Source of the DNA: Henckelia pumila
Lineage: Eukaryota > Streptophyta > Magnoliopsida > Lamiales > Gesneriaceae
Direction of reading: 5' to 3'
Length of the DNA stretch: 64,000 bases
Assembly (NCBI RefSeq): GCF_033568475.1
Contig: NC_133121.1
Location: forward strand, 7,378,001 to 7,442,000
In this document: positions 12,428 through 20,848 of the stretch, one piece after another
How positions within the stretch are numbered: the stretch's first letter is position 1
How the letters are laid out: each line of letters starts with the position of its first letter
Made by a program: the position numbers and the translations under genes
The notes under the pieces: generated by a model
Told to the model about the DNA's origin: nothing
Database searches by the model: none
Seen by the model: only the letters and a program-made list of their open reading frames with translations

Positions 12428-13468
12428 TCACCTCAGGGTGATCCAATTGTCGGTAACAGACCAATCAGGAAATTGATCACTCCCAAGATTCTGCAGCCGT
12501 CTCGCCGGAGTCATAGACCAAGAACCAGATTCCAGGGGATATTCTGGCGAGGCGAAAGTCGTTGAAGAACTCGATACCGATGACTCCCACTCGGGAAAAT
12601 CAAATGGACATGTAGGAGATATTAAAGCTTTGTTTTCTTCTTCTTCCTCATTAAAATCAAAATCTTGATCATCTAAAACAAAGGGATGATTCAGGAGCAT
12701 CTCAGCCGTCCATCTCTTGCTCGGATCCCTCACCAAGCATTTTCCAAGAAAATCTTTTCCTAGCTCTGATAAACTTTTGGGAACCTCTGGCAATTCTTCT
12801 CCGGCGCCAATTCTGAGCAACAGCCCCGCCACGTCGGAGCAATGCCACGCCGGAGTCCCGGTGGCCATCTCCGCCACCGCGCACCCGAGAGCCCAAATAT
12901 CCGCAGGAGTCCCCTGTTCTCCGACGGTGACACTCTCTGGCGACATGTACAGCGGCGTGCCTCTCAATTCGCACCCCGAAAAACTCTCTTTTCTTCCTCC
13001 GGCCCGCTTCGCCAACCCGAAATCGGCGATCTTTACGCCGCCTTCCGGTCCCAAGAGAATGTTTTGCAGCTTGATGTCACAGTGCACGTAGCCCAACTTG
13101 TGGATATAATGTAGCCCTTTGAGCAAAGCTTTTGTATACCGCCGGGTTTCTGATTCCGGCAGGCTCCGGTAGCCGGAATTCTTGATTTTATCAGCCAAAG
13201 AACCACCGGGAGCGTACTCCAACAACACATTGTACAATTTCTCGCCATTTTCGTACGAAAAACTGTCTCCAAAGCAACGTATAATTTGCGGGCAATCTTT
13301 AAGCGCCTCCAAGATCAGCTTCTCGTTCATCAGTGAAGATGAACGCACGACCCCACCAGACTTCACCGCCATCAATGGCGGGAATAGAGACGTTTGTCTT
13401 CTGGGCATAGCTAAATTCACTGTAGCAGAACTCCCATGTCCCAATTTTTCACCGCGAACCCAATCCAT
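12428..13468 (-). CDS. MAPKKK20: MAPKKK20-like protein kinase (MEKK-type, intronless)
   Basis: A 346-aa serine/threonine kinase of the small plant MEKK-type MAPKKK group (MAPKKK15-21). In Arabidopsis, MAPKKK20 acts in ABA and osmotic stress signalling upstream of MAPKK such as MKK3. The kinase domain fills residues 3-270: Gly-rich loop GHGSSATV (10-17), ATP lysine K36 in MAVKS, catalytic loop HCDIKLQN with D131 and K133 (Cys instead of the usual Arg before Asp, normal for this group), DFG 149-151, activation segment GTPLYMSPE (170-178, Ser in place of Ala of APE), and LLNHPFV closing the C-lobe. The tail holds an acidic run and ends FPDWSVTDNWITLR, which matches the MAPKKK20/21 tail rather than MAPKKK17/18. 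Single exon, as usual for the group. It starts at the ATG of MDWVRGEKLG, the usual N-terminus. All catalytic residues are present. Confidence 0.9.
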   Translation of the reverse strand: MDWVRGEKLGHGSSATVNLAMPRRQTSLFPPLMAVKSGGVVRSSSLMNEKLILEALKDCPQIIRCFGDSFSYENGEKLYNVLLEYAPGGSLADKIKNSGYRSLPESETRRYTKALLKGLHYIHKLGYVHCDIKLQNILLGPEGGVKIADFGLAKRAGGRKESFSGCELRGTPLYMSPESVTVGEQGTPADIWALGCAVAEMATGTPAWHCSDVAGLLLRIGAGEELPEVPKSLSELGKDFLGKCLVRDPSKRWTAEMLLNHPFVLDDQDFDFNEEEEENKALISPTCPFDFPEWESSVSSSSTTFASPEYPLESGSWSMTPARRLQNLGSDQFPDWSVTDNWITLR

Positions 13469-13565
13469 GGCCGATTTCTAGTGCTGAATCAGAAGCTTTC
13501 GATATACAAGGAGACGAAACGATCGATGAGACTGATTTTTTTTGAAAATTTGAAAACTTGTAATG

Positions 13566-13573
13566 TATTTATA
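13566..13573 (-). promoter_or_regulatory. Likely TATA box of the kinase gene
   Basis: TATAAATA on the minus strand lies about 98 bases before the ATG at 13468, predicting a short 5' UTR of about 65-70 bases. This placement is typical for a plant core promoter. Confidence 0.6.
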
Positions 13574-13692
13574 TTAGGATTTTGGATGTACAGGTGACGC
13601 AGATGGGTGTCAAATTTGGGTACTTGGAAACGATGTTTCGCGGGAATCTTGAAATAGCGTACACAAGTTTTACAACTGCGGTAACTAGTTTT

Positions 13693-13700
13693 CCACGTGC
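13693..13700. promoter_or_regulatory. G-box/ABRE-like site before the kinase gene
   Basis: CCACGTGC contains the palindromic CACGTG core (13694-13699), about 120 bp upstream of the kinase TATA box. ABA-responsive bZIP factors and bHLH/PIF proteins bind such cores, and an ABRE would fit the ABA induction known for this kinase group. A single 6-bp core is weak evidence alone. Confidence 0.45.
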
Positions 13701-13729
13701 TATTTAACATGTTACAAAAACAAAAACTT

Positions 13730-15353
13730 TCGACGATATTATGATAATGTATTACTTGTTAAATTTTTATTGTAAATACGAGTGAGTTTGATTAATTTTA
13801 CGAATAAAGGTATATGAGATTGTTTCAAAAAAAATCAATTTTAACATATTTAACTTAAAATATATAATTTTCAAAGACCATAATTTTATATTATATAATA
13901 TAATATAATAATCATAATTTAAAAATTTTTAAACTTTTGAATGATTAATTTCTCATATTAATCTTGAAAATAAGATGAAATTAATTAGCATAAAAAATTA
14001 TGTACATGATCGATTAATTTACCTTCATTCAAGATTTGACGGAGGAGATCACTATATATTATGAGTACGAATTTTCGTTAAGTTCTCGATTAATAATTTC
14101 ATAATTCTATATCGAAATATACAAACGTAAAGTTGATTTGGTTGATAAACCATTAATGAAAGTTGTTTTCTTGATAATAAATTAATAATTCCGTATTTTT
14201 ATATTAAGATAAGATTTACGAAAATTATATATGTTTCATCCAGCAAGATTCATTAATGATTATAAGAGTGTCACCACTTAACAAAATATAAAACATTTCA
14301 TTCTGATTAATGCAAATAATTAAATACTTTAACCCAACAACCCAAATTACTAGTCGATGCATAAATTAAATCGTAGAATCTCACGATTTATCTCCAAAAC
14401 ATGATTGAACTTTAAAGCACCACGTTGTCCGCAGTTAATTAAGTACATTAAATAATTAATTTCTTGTATAAAAAATTTGATTGGATTTGTCAACTGCCGC
14501 CGTTCTTCCAACTCAGGTGCAATCAATCGTAGTAATGCCTCAATTGTCCTATTCACTTCAATTATCACAAGCCAGTTCCTTTTATTATTTTTACTTTATT
14601 GTTTACGTTTGATACTAATAATAAAGTAATAATTTGTTTTGTTTTTTTTAATAAAGAAAACCATCAAATTCAAATATATGATATTACCCAATAAATTATC
14701 GTTCATCTAGTACCGAGATTTCATTTTTGGGACGTAGTCTTGAGTCCTTAGTATTTTCCCCCTTTTTTTTTTTTAAAGAAAAAAAGACGATAGAAAAACA
14801 CTTGTGTTGGCATGGACAAAACGTTAATGTTATTTTAAGCATGCAAAATGTTTTATTAAAATGGCATATCACATGGGAATCCTGGCCTCAGAGTGTAAAA
14901 GTATAGGATGTCATACTAAATGTTTGGTTGTTATTGCCATTCATGTCAGCAACCACGTTAAAATTTTCATGCCCACCACAAAACTTGCAAGTCTAAAAAA
15001 AAAAAAAAATTTAAAACTATTGAATGATATAAGAAAAAATTTTGTTTTATGAATGTGGAATACACGCTTTATTTATTTATTTATTTACACATATGTATAG
15101 ATATTTTATATAAATACGGCCTGTTTGGTTTCAAAATTAGAGCTTTTTCAGAAGCCAAAAATTGTAGCTTTTAAAAACATTTATTTTAAAAAATCTCTAA
15201 AAAATCAAAACGAGCTCTAAATAAGAAACTTGTACAATTTTATTTTTTTGGTTATTCGCACCCATTGTCCAAAGGAAATTCGTAGTGTAAAAGTTATTAT
15301 TGTGAATTATAAAATGGAGCAAAGGTAGGTGGATGAATTGAACACAACTCTTG

Positions 15354-15392
<39 letters not shown>

Positions 15393-16923
15393 TTGAAGAT
15401 TTGATTAAATCTCTTGTCCTTTTCTTCATCATGTATATATATATATATATATATCTTTGAAGATTTGATTAAATCTCTTGTCCTTTTCTTCATCATGTAC
15501 GCACAAAGAACCCTTTTTGCATGCTAAATACAAGTGGCTAGGTCCACCATTTCCATGAACTAAATATTGAGCACAAGTCCAGCTAATATGGGGGGTTGGT
15601 GAAATATCCAAATTTTTCAGTGGTTAATTAGGGGTCAATTCTAAACAGCACATACTCCTCCTTCATAGGCATTGAATTGAATACATGAGCATCACATGTT
15701 TACACGTACAAATTAACGTAAATAAAATACGTATTTTTAAGGATAATGTAAGGGGATGGGAAAATTTTAATTAGATTGTGGGTAGATTTCAATCTAACAT
15801 ATGAGTAATACCCAATGATAGATTTAATGTCTCATAATTTGTCACGTCAACAATATATAATTAATTATGCCTATGTGTAAAAATATGAACTGTTGAATGC
15901 ATGATTTGAGTATTACTCATATGTCTAGATTGTGTTTACATTGTAATTATATCTATTTGAGAAGATGAATTTTGGTTTTAATTAAAGTTGAGTATCTTTT
16001 ATGGTATTTATAAATCATCGTATCTTTAATCAAATCGTACTATTTCTTACATTTTCACAAATTTTATTTCGATTCAAATTGTTGTGAAATATATAAAAGA
16101 TTATGTGCATCGCTGGATGCACTAGTATAATAATAGATGGTCGGAGTATAATAATTTTTCACGTATTTTATGCTTTATGTATAAATAATTAAATTACCAT
16201 TTTAATTGGTGCTTAACTTATAACAAAAACACCTTAAAATGGTTTATCTGGTATATTTAAGTACACGAGAGTTTGTGGTATAAGATTTGTCCAATACAAT
16301 TTACTTGACTAGTATATAGTTTGTAAACTATTACGTATCTAATTAGCCTAAGAATTTATTCAGTATAATAACGACAACATGTAATTTCTTCGTCATTATT
16401 AAAAGAAAAAAACGGATAATGGACACCTTGCCACGAATTGATCGGAGTGTCATTATAAATGATCGTACTTTATTTCATTCAATTAAGTGAGAAATGTCGA
16501 AATCAAGTAAATAGTTGTCTCAATAAATGTATTAATTATCACCTAACAATATGTTATCTATCATAGGTATAATATATAATTATTTTAAACTCGAGAACTG
16601 TCCGCATTTATTAGGCAAGAAAGTTAATTAACAATAAAAATAGGGGGACAAATTAAAAAGAACACAAATTTTCTGCTGCGGCATGCATCAACATATATAT
16701 AGCGTAACGTACACCCAGTTCTTTTCAGCCCATACATGGTCAATAACTAAAGAAAAACAAGTGCTGAATCAACGTAAGTTCCTGGAAAATTAAGTAGAAA
16801 AAATATGGAACCTTTGAGATCTCATAAGAAACACCACAGTAAACCCCTAATGAATCATAATATACAATCCTCCTAGAACATATCGGGATTTTCATCAAAT
16901 GAGAAGTTGTTCAAAAAATCCTT
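13730..16923. other. AT-rich intergenic DNA between kinase gene and copia A
   Basis: No convincing gene. It holds a degenerate repeat (13730-13830), a 72-codon minus-strand frame at 14350-14568 that resembles nothing I recognise, a TTTA run near 15069-15087, and the TA microsatellite with a duplicated flank at 15358-15499. Bases near 16680-16920 have the mixed composition of ordinary intergenic DNA up to the insertion point of copia A. Confidence 0.55.
15358..15499. repeat. TA microsatellite within a tandem duplication
   Basis: A run of TA (about 15358-15390) is followed by a 46-bp segment (TCTTTGAAGATTTGATTAAA at its start, CTTCATCATGTA at its end). A second TA run and a second copy of the segment follow. 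The duplicated unit probably arose by slippage or unequal exchange across the TA tracts. Confidence 0.85.
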
Positions 16924-16928
16924 CCCTT

Positions 16929-17210
16929 TGTTGAAAATATATATAAATATATATTATTATTTATTGTTGAATGTTGAAGGTTGAAAGTTGAAAATTGAGT
17001 TGTAAAATATTGAAAATTAGTGTGTGATGATGTAATTAATGATGTATTAATTTTTGACTAATCTCCAATTGAGATCTATAAATAGGTCTCTCCATTTGTG
17101 TAGAAAAACACAATTGTGAAGAGAGAAAAATTTTATAAAGTGTAGAATTTGATAAATTTTGAGTTTTTGAGTTTTTACTTTTTACCGTAAATTTTTACTT
17201 TTTCACAACA
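16929..17210 (+). repeat. Copia A 5' LTR (282 bp)
   Basis: It starts TGTTGAAAATATATATAAAT and ends TTTTTCACAACA, identical by eye to the LTR at 23026-23307. A TATA box TATAAATA lies at 17077-17084 in GATCTATAAATAGGTCTC, predicting a transcription start near 17110. A set of short TTGAATGTTGAAGGTTGAAAG-like repeats in U3 varies in number in copia B. Confidence 0.95.
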
Positions 17211-17225
17211 CGTTATCAGCACGAT
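17211..17225 (+). promoter_or_regulatory. Candidate primer-binding site of copia A
   Basis: The sequence directly after the 5' LTR is CGTTATCAGCACGATC. It lacks the usual plant TGGTATCAGAGC complement of the initiator-Met tRNA 3' end. CGTTATCAGCACG is nearly complementary to the anticodon arm of plant tRNA-Ile as I remember it (one mismatch), which would imply priming from an internal or half tRNA, as in Drosophila copia. The match is from memory and unverified. Confidence 0.4.
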
Positions 17226-17439
17226 CGCTCGAAGGTTCTCTATATTTTCCGACGCTCCAAAATACAAGAAGAAGTCAAAAATATTCAACAAGTAAGAATT
17301 TTTATTTTACTGTTTATATATTTTTATTGTGTATATATTAATATATAATATCATGTTATGAAAAAAATAAGTTTTTTTTCAAAACTTGTTATAAATCCTG
17401 GGAGGATGTTAAGACGACATCCCACACTCCCGGTAAGGG

Positions 17440-17800
17440 ATACGACAAGTATAAAAGCCTCTAAGGTTTTTAAACAATAACGTGATATATATTTATTATG
17501 TATATATATTAACTATATTAATATATAATTTCATGTTATTATATAAAAGGTTGTCTATGACACTGACCTTATAATAACGTGATATGATATATATTATTGT
17601 GTATTTATATACTAACCATATTTGTATAATCTCATGTTATTATATAAAAGGTTGTCTACGACACCGATCTTATAATAATGTGATATGATATACTATACCT
17701 GACTTTATACTAACTATATTGGTATAATTTCACAACATTATATAAAAGGCTGTCTACGACACCGATCTTATAATAATGTGATATGATATACATAATTATT
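17440..17800 (+). repeat. Tandem repeats of about 100 bp in the copia A leader
   Basis: The phrase TATAAAAGG(T/C)TGTCTA(T/C)GACAC recurs near 17542, 17642 and 17741. Each is followed by CTTATAATAA(C/T)GTGATATGATAT and then a variable AT-rich stretch. A partial, more diverged unit precedes at about 17440-17540. The array lies between the candidate primer site and the internal promoter. In copia B it is missing because of a deletion. Confidence 0.8.
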
Positions 17801-17877
17801 TAACTATGATTATCATTATATGCATTACATGATTATCACGAATTTTTATTCAACACATACTCAATTTTTTCTTTACC

Positions 17878-17927
17878 CCCAACGGTCACAAACGGTAACA
17901 AAACGGCTAGTTTTTGCCCTATAAATA
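17878..17927 (+). promoter_or_regulatory. Internal promoter-like site in copia A leader
   Basis: Three AACGG motifs (CCCAACGGTCA at 17878-17888, then AAACGGTAA and AAACGGCTA up to 17909) precede TATAAATA at 17920-17927. The first motif fully matches the mitosis-specific activator consensus bound by plant MYB3R proteins, YCYAACGGYYA. The expected transcription start would be near 17950. Copia B keeps the second and third motifs and the TATA box (49383-49419). Promoter activity is inferred, not shown. Confidence 0.45.
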
Positions 17928-18004
17928 TGTTCACTCAAACTCATTTTCAATCACACCAAATTCATTCTTTCTCTCAAAATATTTTATCCTCGGTTTTTTC
18001 GAAG

Positions 18005-18178
18005 ATGGAGATGATGACATTTATAAGGATATTTTTCATAACGACTATGATCATCATGCTCACGAGTCTTTTACTCACCAGCGATTTTCCAACACATATT
18101 TTTTCTCTATTTGTATACGCACTTGTAATTTACGTTCTTCCATTATTTTGTATTGTCATATTTATGGAAATTAACTAA
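18005..18178 (+). CDS. 57-aa two-segment hydrophobic ORF before gag (copia A)
   Basis: It starts MEMMTFIRIFF and ends CIVIFMEIN. Two hydrophobic stretches (about residues 6-25 and 33-55) are separated by a short polar LTSDFPTH region, suggesting two membrane passes. It is the first ATG after the predicted start site of the internal promoter-like region. An in-frame ATG at 17927 overlaps the TATA box and would extend the frame to 83 residues, but copia B has an indel there. Copia B keeps the same 57-codon length with 39 of 57 residues identical. Of about 20 codon differences nearly all change the amino acid, which argues against strong selection. I recognise no homologue. The stop is followed within about 30 bp by gag. 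Confidence 0.4.
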   Translation: MEMMTFIRIFFITTMIIMLTSLLLTSDFPTHIFSLFVYALVIYVLPLFCIVIFMEIN

Positions 18179-18208
18179 TAAAATGCATTGTTATTTTCTA
18201 GTACCACC

Positions 18209-19261
18209 ATGTCGAACTTGGCGAAACTCGAATTCATTGCACTTGATATAACCGGAAAGAATTATATGCCATGGACCCTCGATGTATAAATGCATCTCGA
18301 GTCATTGGGTCTTAACGAAACTATCAAAGAAAATAACATATCATCCTCACAAGATAAAGCAAAAGCGATGATATTTTTACGCAGACATCTTGATGAGGGG
18401 TTGAAATGTGAATATTTGACCGAAAAAGACCCAATGATTTTGTGGAAAGGGTTAAAAGAACGTTTTGAGCATATACGGGAAGTTATACTTCCGACCGCAC
18501 GAGATGAATGGAATACTTTAAGATTCCAAGATTTTAAAAAGGTGAGTGATTATAATTCTGCGATGTATCGAATTGTCTCACAGCTGAAATTTTGTGGGCA
18601 TAATATTACTGAGATGGAAATGCTTGAAAAGACATTTTCCACATTCCACGCATCAAATATAACTCTACAACAGCAATATAGAGTGCGTGGATTTTCAAGA
18701 TACTCAGAACTCATCGCATGTTTACTCGTGGCGGAAAAGAATAATGAATTGCTCATGAGAAATCATCAGTCCAGACCTACTGATTCAACGGCATTTCCTG
18801 AAGCAAATGTCGTAAGTAAAAATGAAAACCAAAATCAAAGATATAGACAAGATTTTGGTCGAGGTCGTGGACGAGGACGTGGGCGTGGGCGTGGGCGTGG
18901 ACGTGGGCGTAGAAATGATCGCGGTCGTGGTCGAGGCCATGGATTTGAAAATAAAAGAGATAGTAATTTCAATAACTCATCTCAAAGGAACGTCACGAAC
19001 CACCCACAAAAGAGGCAGCATGATAATACGGGTGAAAATGAAAATCATCCAAAAAGAACTGAGAGTGTTTGTTATAGATGTGGCACTCCAGGACATTGGT
19101 CAAGAACTTGTCGAGCCCCTGAGCATCTGTGTAAGCTCTATAAAGATTCAATAAAGGGGAAAGAAAAAGAGACCAATTTTACTGAAAACATTGACCATGC
19201 AAGTGGTTCAATGAATTTAGATGCTGCCTACTTTTTGAATGATTTCGAAGATATTGATTAA
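18209..19261 (+). pseudogene. Copia A gag, one in-frame stop near the start
   Basis: The coat protein would begin MSNLAKLEFIALDITGKNY at 18209 (context ACCACCATG), but TAA at 18287-18289 interrupts it after 26 codons. The frame reopens at ATG 18290 and runs 323 codons to TAA 19259-19261. The body has the copia gag core (EWNTLRFQDFKKVSDYNSAM, where a UBN2-type domain lies), an RG-rich run of alternating Arg-Gly and one zinc knuckle CYRCGTPGHWSRTC (C-X2-C-X4-H-X4-C) that binds RNA. Loss of the first 26 residues could disturb particle assembly. Copia B starts the same way (MSNLAKLKFVALDITGK) without this stop, so the stop is derived in A. Confidence 0.85.
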
Positions 19262-19387
19262 ATGTACTGGTTGGAAAAGAATGTAACAATGTAATTTTTA
19301 TTTTATAAAACATATTATATTTTGCATGTATTGTTTGCATGTATCTTTCTTAATTCATTTTATTGCATATTGTTTTTGAAGATCATT
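19262..19387 (+). other. Spacer between gag and pol in copia A
   Basis: Gag ends in a stop here, with a second in-frame stop about 40 bases on. The pol ATG (19388) follows a pyrimidine-rich stretch ending TTTTTGAAG. Copia B has the same arrangement (stop at 50229-50231, then TTTTTTTTGAAG before ATG at 50355). Most copia elements make gag and pol as one frame, so this element needs another route to express pol. Confidence 0.6.
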
Positions 19388-20848
19388 ATGGAAAATGCTA
19401 TGATCAAAGATGGAAATAATGCACTGAAAGTTTGCATACCAGATAGTGGTACAACGCACACTATCCTCAGAAATGAAAAATATTTCTTGGAATTAAAACC
19501 AACAAAAACAATGGTGAATACAATATCAGGTCCTGTAGACTTGATTGAAGGATGTGGCAAAGCACAATTTTTGTTACCTAATGGTACAAAATTTTTGATA
19601 AATAGTGTTTTATATTCACCACGATCACAAAGAAATTTGTTGAGTTTTAATGATATATATTCTCATGGTTATGATACGGAAACAATAACCGAAAGAAATG
19701 AGAAATATATGTGTCTTACTACATATAAATCAGGAAAGAAATATGTAGTTGAGAAATTATCAATGCTCCCTACTGGATTGCATTATACACATATAAGTCC
19801 AATCGAATCAAATATGGTTATTGGAAATTCTTCAATACTAACAAATTGGCATGATCGATTGGGACATCCTGGTTCAATAATGATGCGAAGGATTATAGAA
19901 AATACAAGTGGTCATCCACTGAAAGACCAGAAGATCTTTCAGAATAATAAGTTTCAGTGTAAGGCATGTTCTCTGGGGAAACTTATTATAAGACCATCAC
20001 CAGCTAAAATCCAAAAGGAATCACCCATATTTCTTGAACGTGATATTTGTGGGCCAATTCATCCACCATGTGGACAATTTCGATACTTTATGGCATTGAT
20101 CGATGCCTCTAGCAGATGGTCACATGTATGTTTATTGTCCACTCGGAATGTGGCATTTGCAAAATTGATGGCTCAAATAATAAAATTGCGGAATCAATTT
20201 CCCGAATATACGATCAAGAAAATAAGACTTGATAATGCTGGAGAATTTACTTCCCAGACTTTTAACGACTATTGTATGTCGATGGGAATTACTGTTGAAC
20301 ATCCTGTAGCTCATGTTCATACACAAAATGGATTAGCTGAATCATTGATTAAACGTCTGCAGTTGATTGCTAGACCAATGATTATGAGAATGAAACTCCC
20401 TATTTCTATATGGGGACATGCAATTTTACATGCTGCTGCATTGATTCGCATCAGGCCAAGTGCATATCATAAACACTCCCCATTGCAGCTTGTATTTGGC
20501 AAAGAACCAGATATTTCTCATTTGAGAATTTTTGGATGTATGGTGTATGTGCCTATTGCACCACCTCAAAGAACAAAAATGGGACCTCAAAGAAAGAATG
20601 GTATTTATATCGGCTATGATAGTCCATCAATCATTAGATATCTTGAGGCTCAGACAGACGATGTGTTTACAGCACGGTTTGCTGATTGTCATTTTGATGA
20701 AAATAACTTCCCAATGTTAGGGGGAGAAAAGAAACACATCGAAAAAAAAAAAAAATCACATGGTATGTACCATCATTATTACATTTGGATCCTAGAACTA
20801 AACAATGTGATAAAGATGTACAACAAATTGTGCATTTGCAAAGAATAG
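19388..20848 (+). CDS. Copia A pol, first part: protease and integrase
   Basis: From ATG 19388 (an upstream in-frame ATG exists at 19322) the protein begins MENAMIKDG. Protease: CIPDSGTTHTIL, with the catalytic Asp-Ser-Gly. A GAG-pre-integrase region follows with the His-His-Cys-Cys zinc site (HDRLGHPG ... CKACSLGK). Integrase core: Asp in the DICGPIHPP strand, second Asp in RLDNAGEF, then Glu in the QNGLAESLIKRL helix. Compared with copia B, three residues are missing just before DICG (FLER-D instead of FLERIQGD), a 9-bp in-frame loss. The frame leaves pol at a run of 14 A (about 20742-20755; 9 bases in B, five A, G, three A), after which the track reads wrong-frame residues to 20848. Confidence 0.9.
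   Translation: MENAMIKDGNNALKVCIPDSGTTHTILRNEKYFLELKPTKTMVNTISGPVDLIEGCGKAQFLLPNGTKFLINSVLYSPRSQRNLLSFNDIYSHGYDTETITERNEKYMCLTTYKSGKKYVVEKLSMLPTGLHYTHISPIESNMVIGNSSILTNWHDRLGHPGSIMMRRIIENTSGHPLKDQKIFQNNKFQCKACSLGKLIIRPSPAKIQKESPIFLERDICGPIHPPCGQFRYFMALIDASSRWSHVCLLSTRNVAFAKLMAQIIKLRNQFPEYTIKKIRLDNAGEFTSQTFNDYCMSMGITVEHPVAHVHTQNGLAESLIKRLQLIARPMIMRMKLPISIWGHAILHAAALIRIRPSAYHKHSPLQLVFGKEPDISHLRIFGCMVYVPIAPPQRTKMGPQRKNGIYIGYDSPSIIRYLEAQTDDVFTARFADCHFDENNFPMLGGEKKHIEKKKKSHGMYHHYYIWILELNNVIKMYNKLCICKE

Noticed and set aside
12702-13481. Frames of 79-124 codons on both strands within the kinase gene
   Set aside because: All overlap the intact kinase frame in other phases and lack domain features.
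15358-15499. CRISPR-like repeat and spacer pattern
   Set aside because: Only two copies, separated by TA microsatellite; explained by tandem duplication in a eukaryotic genome.
17914-18174. 86-codon frame overlapping the 57-codon ORF in the copia A leader
   Set aside because: In copia B this phase is closed by a TGA, while the 57-codon frame stays open in both copies.
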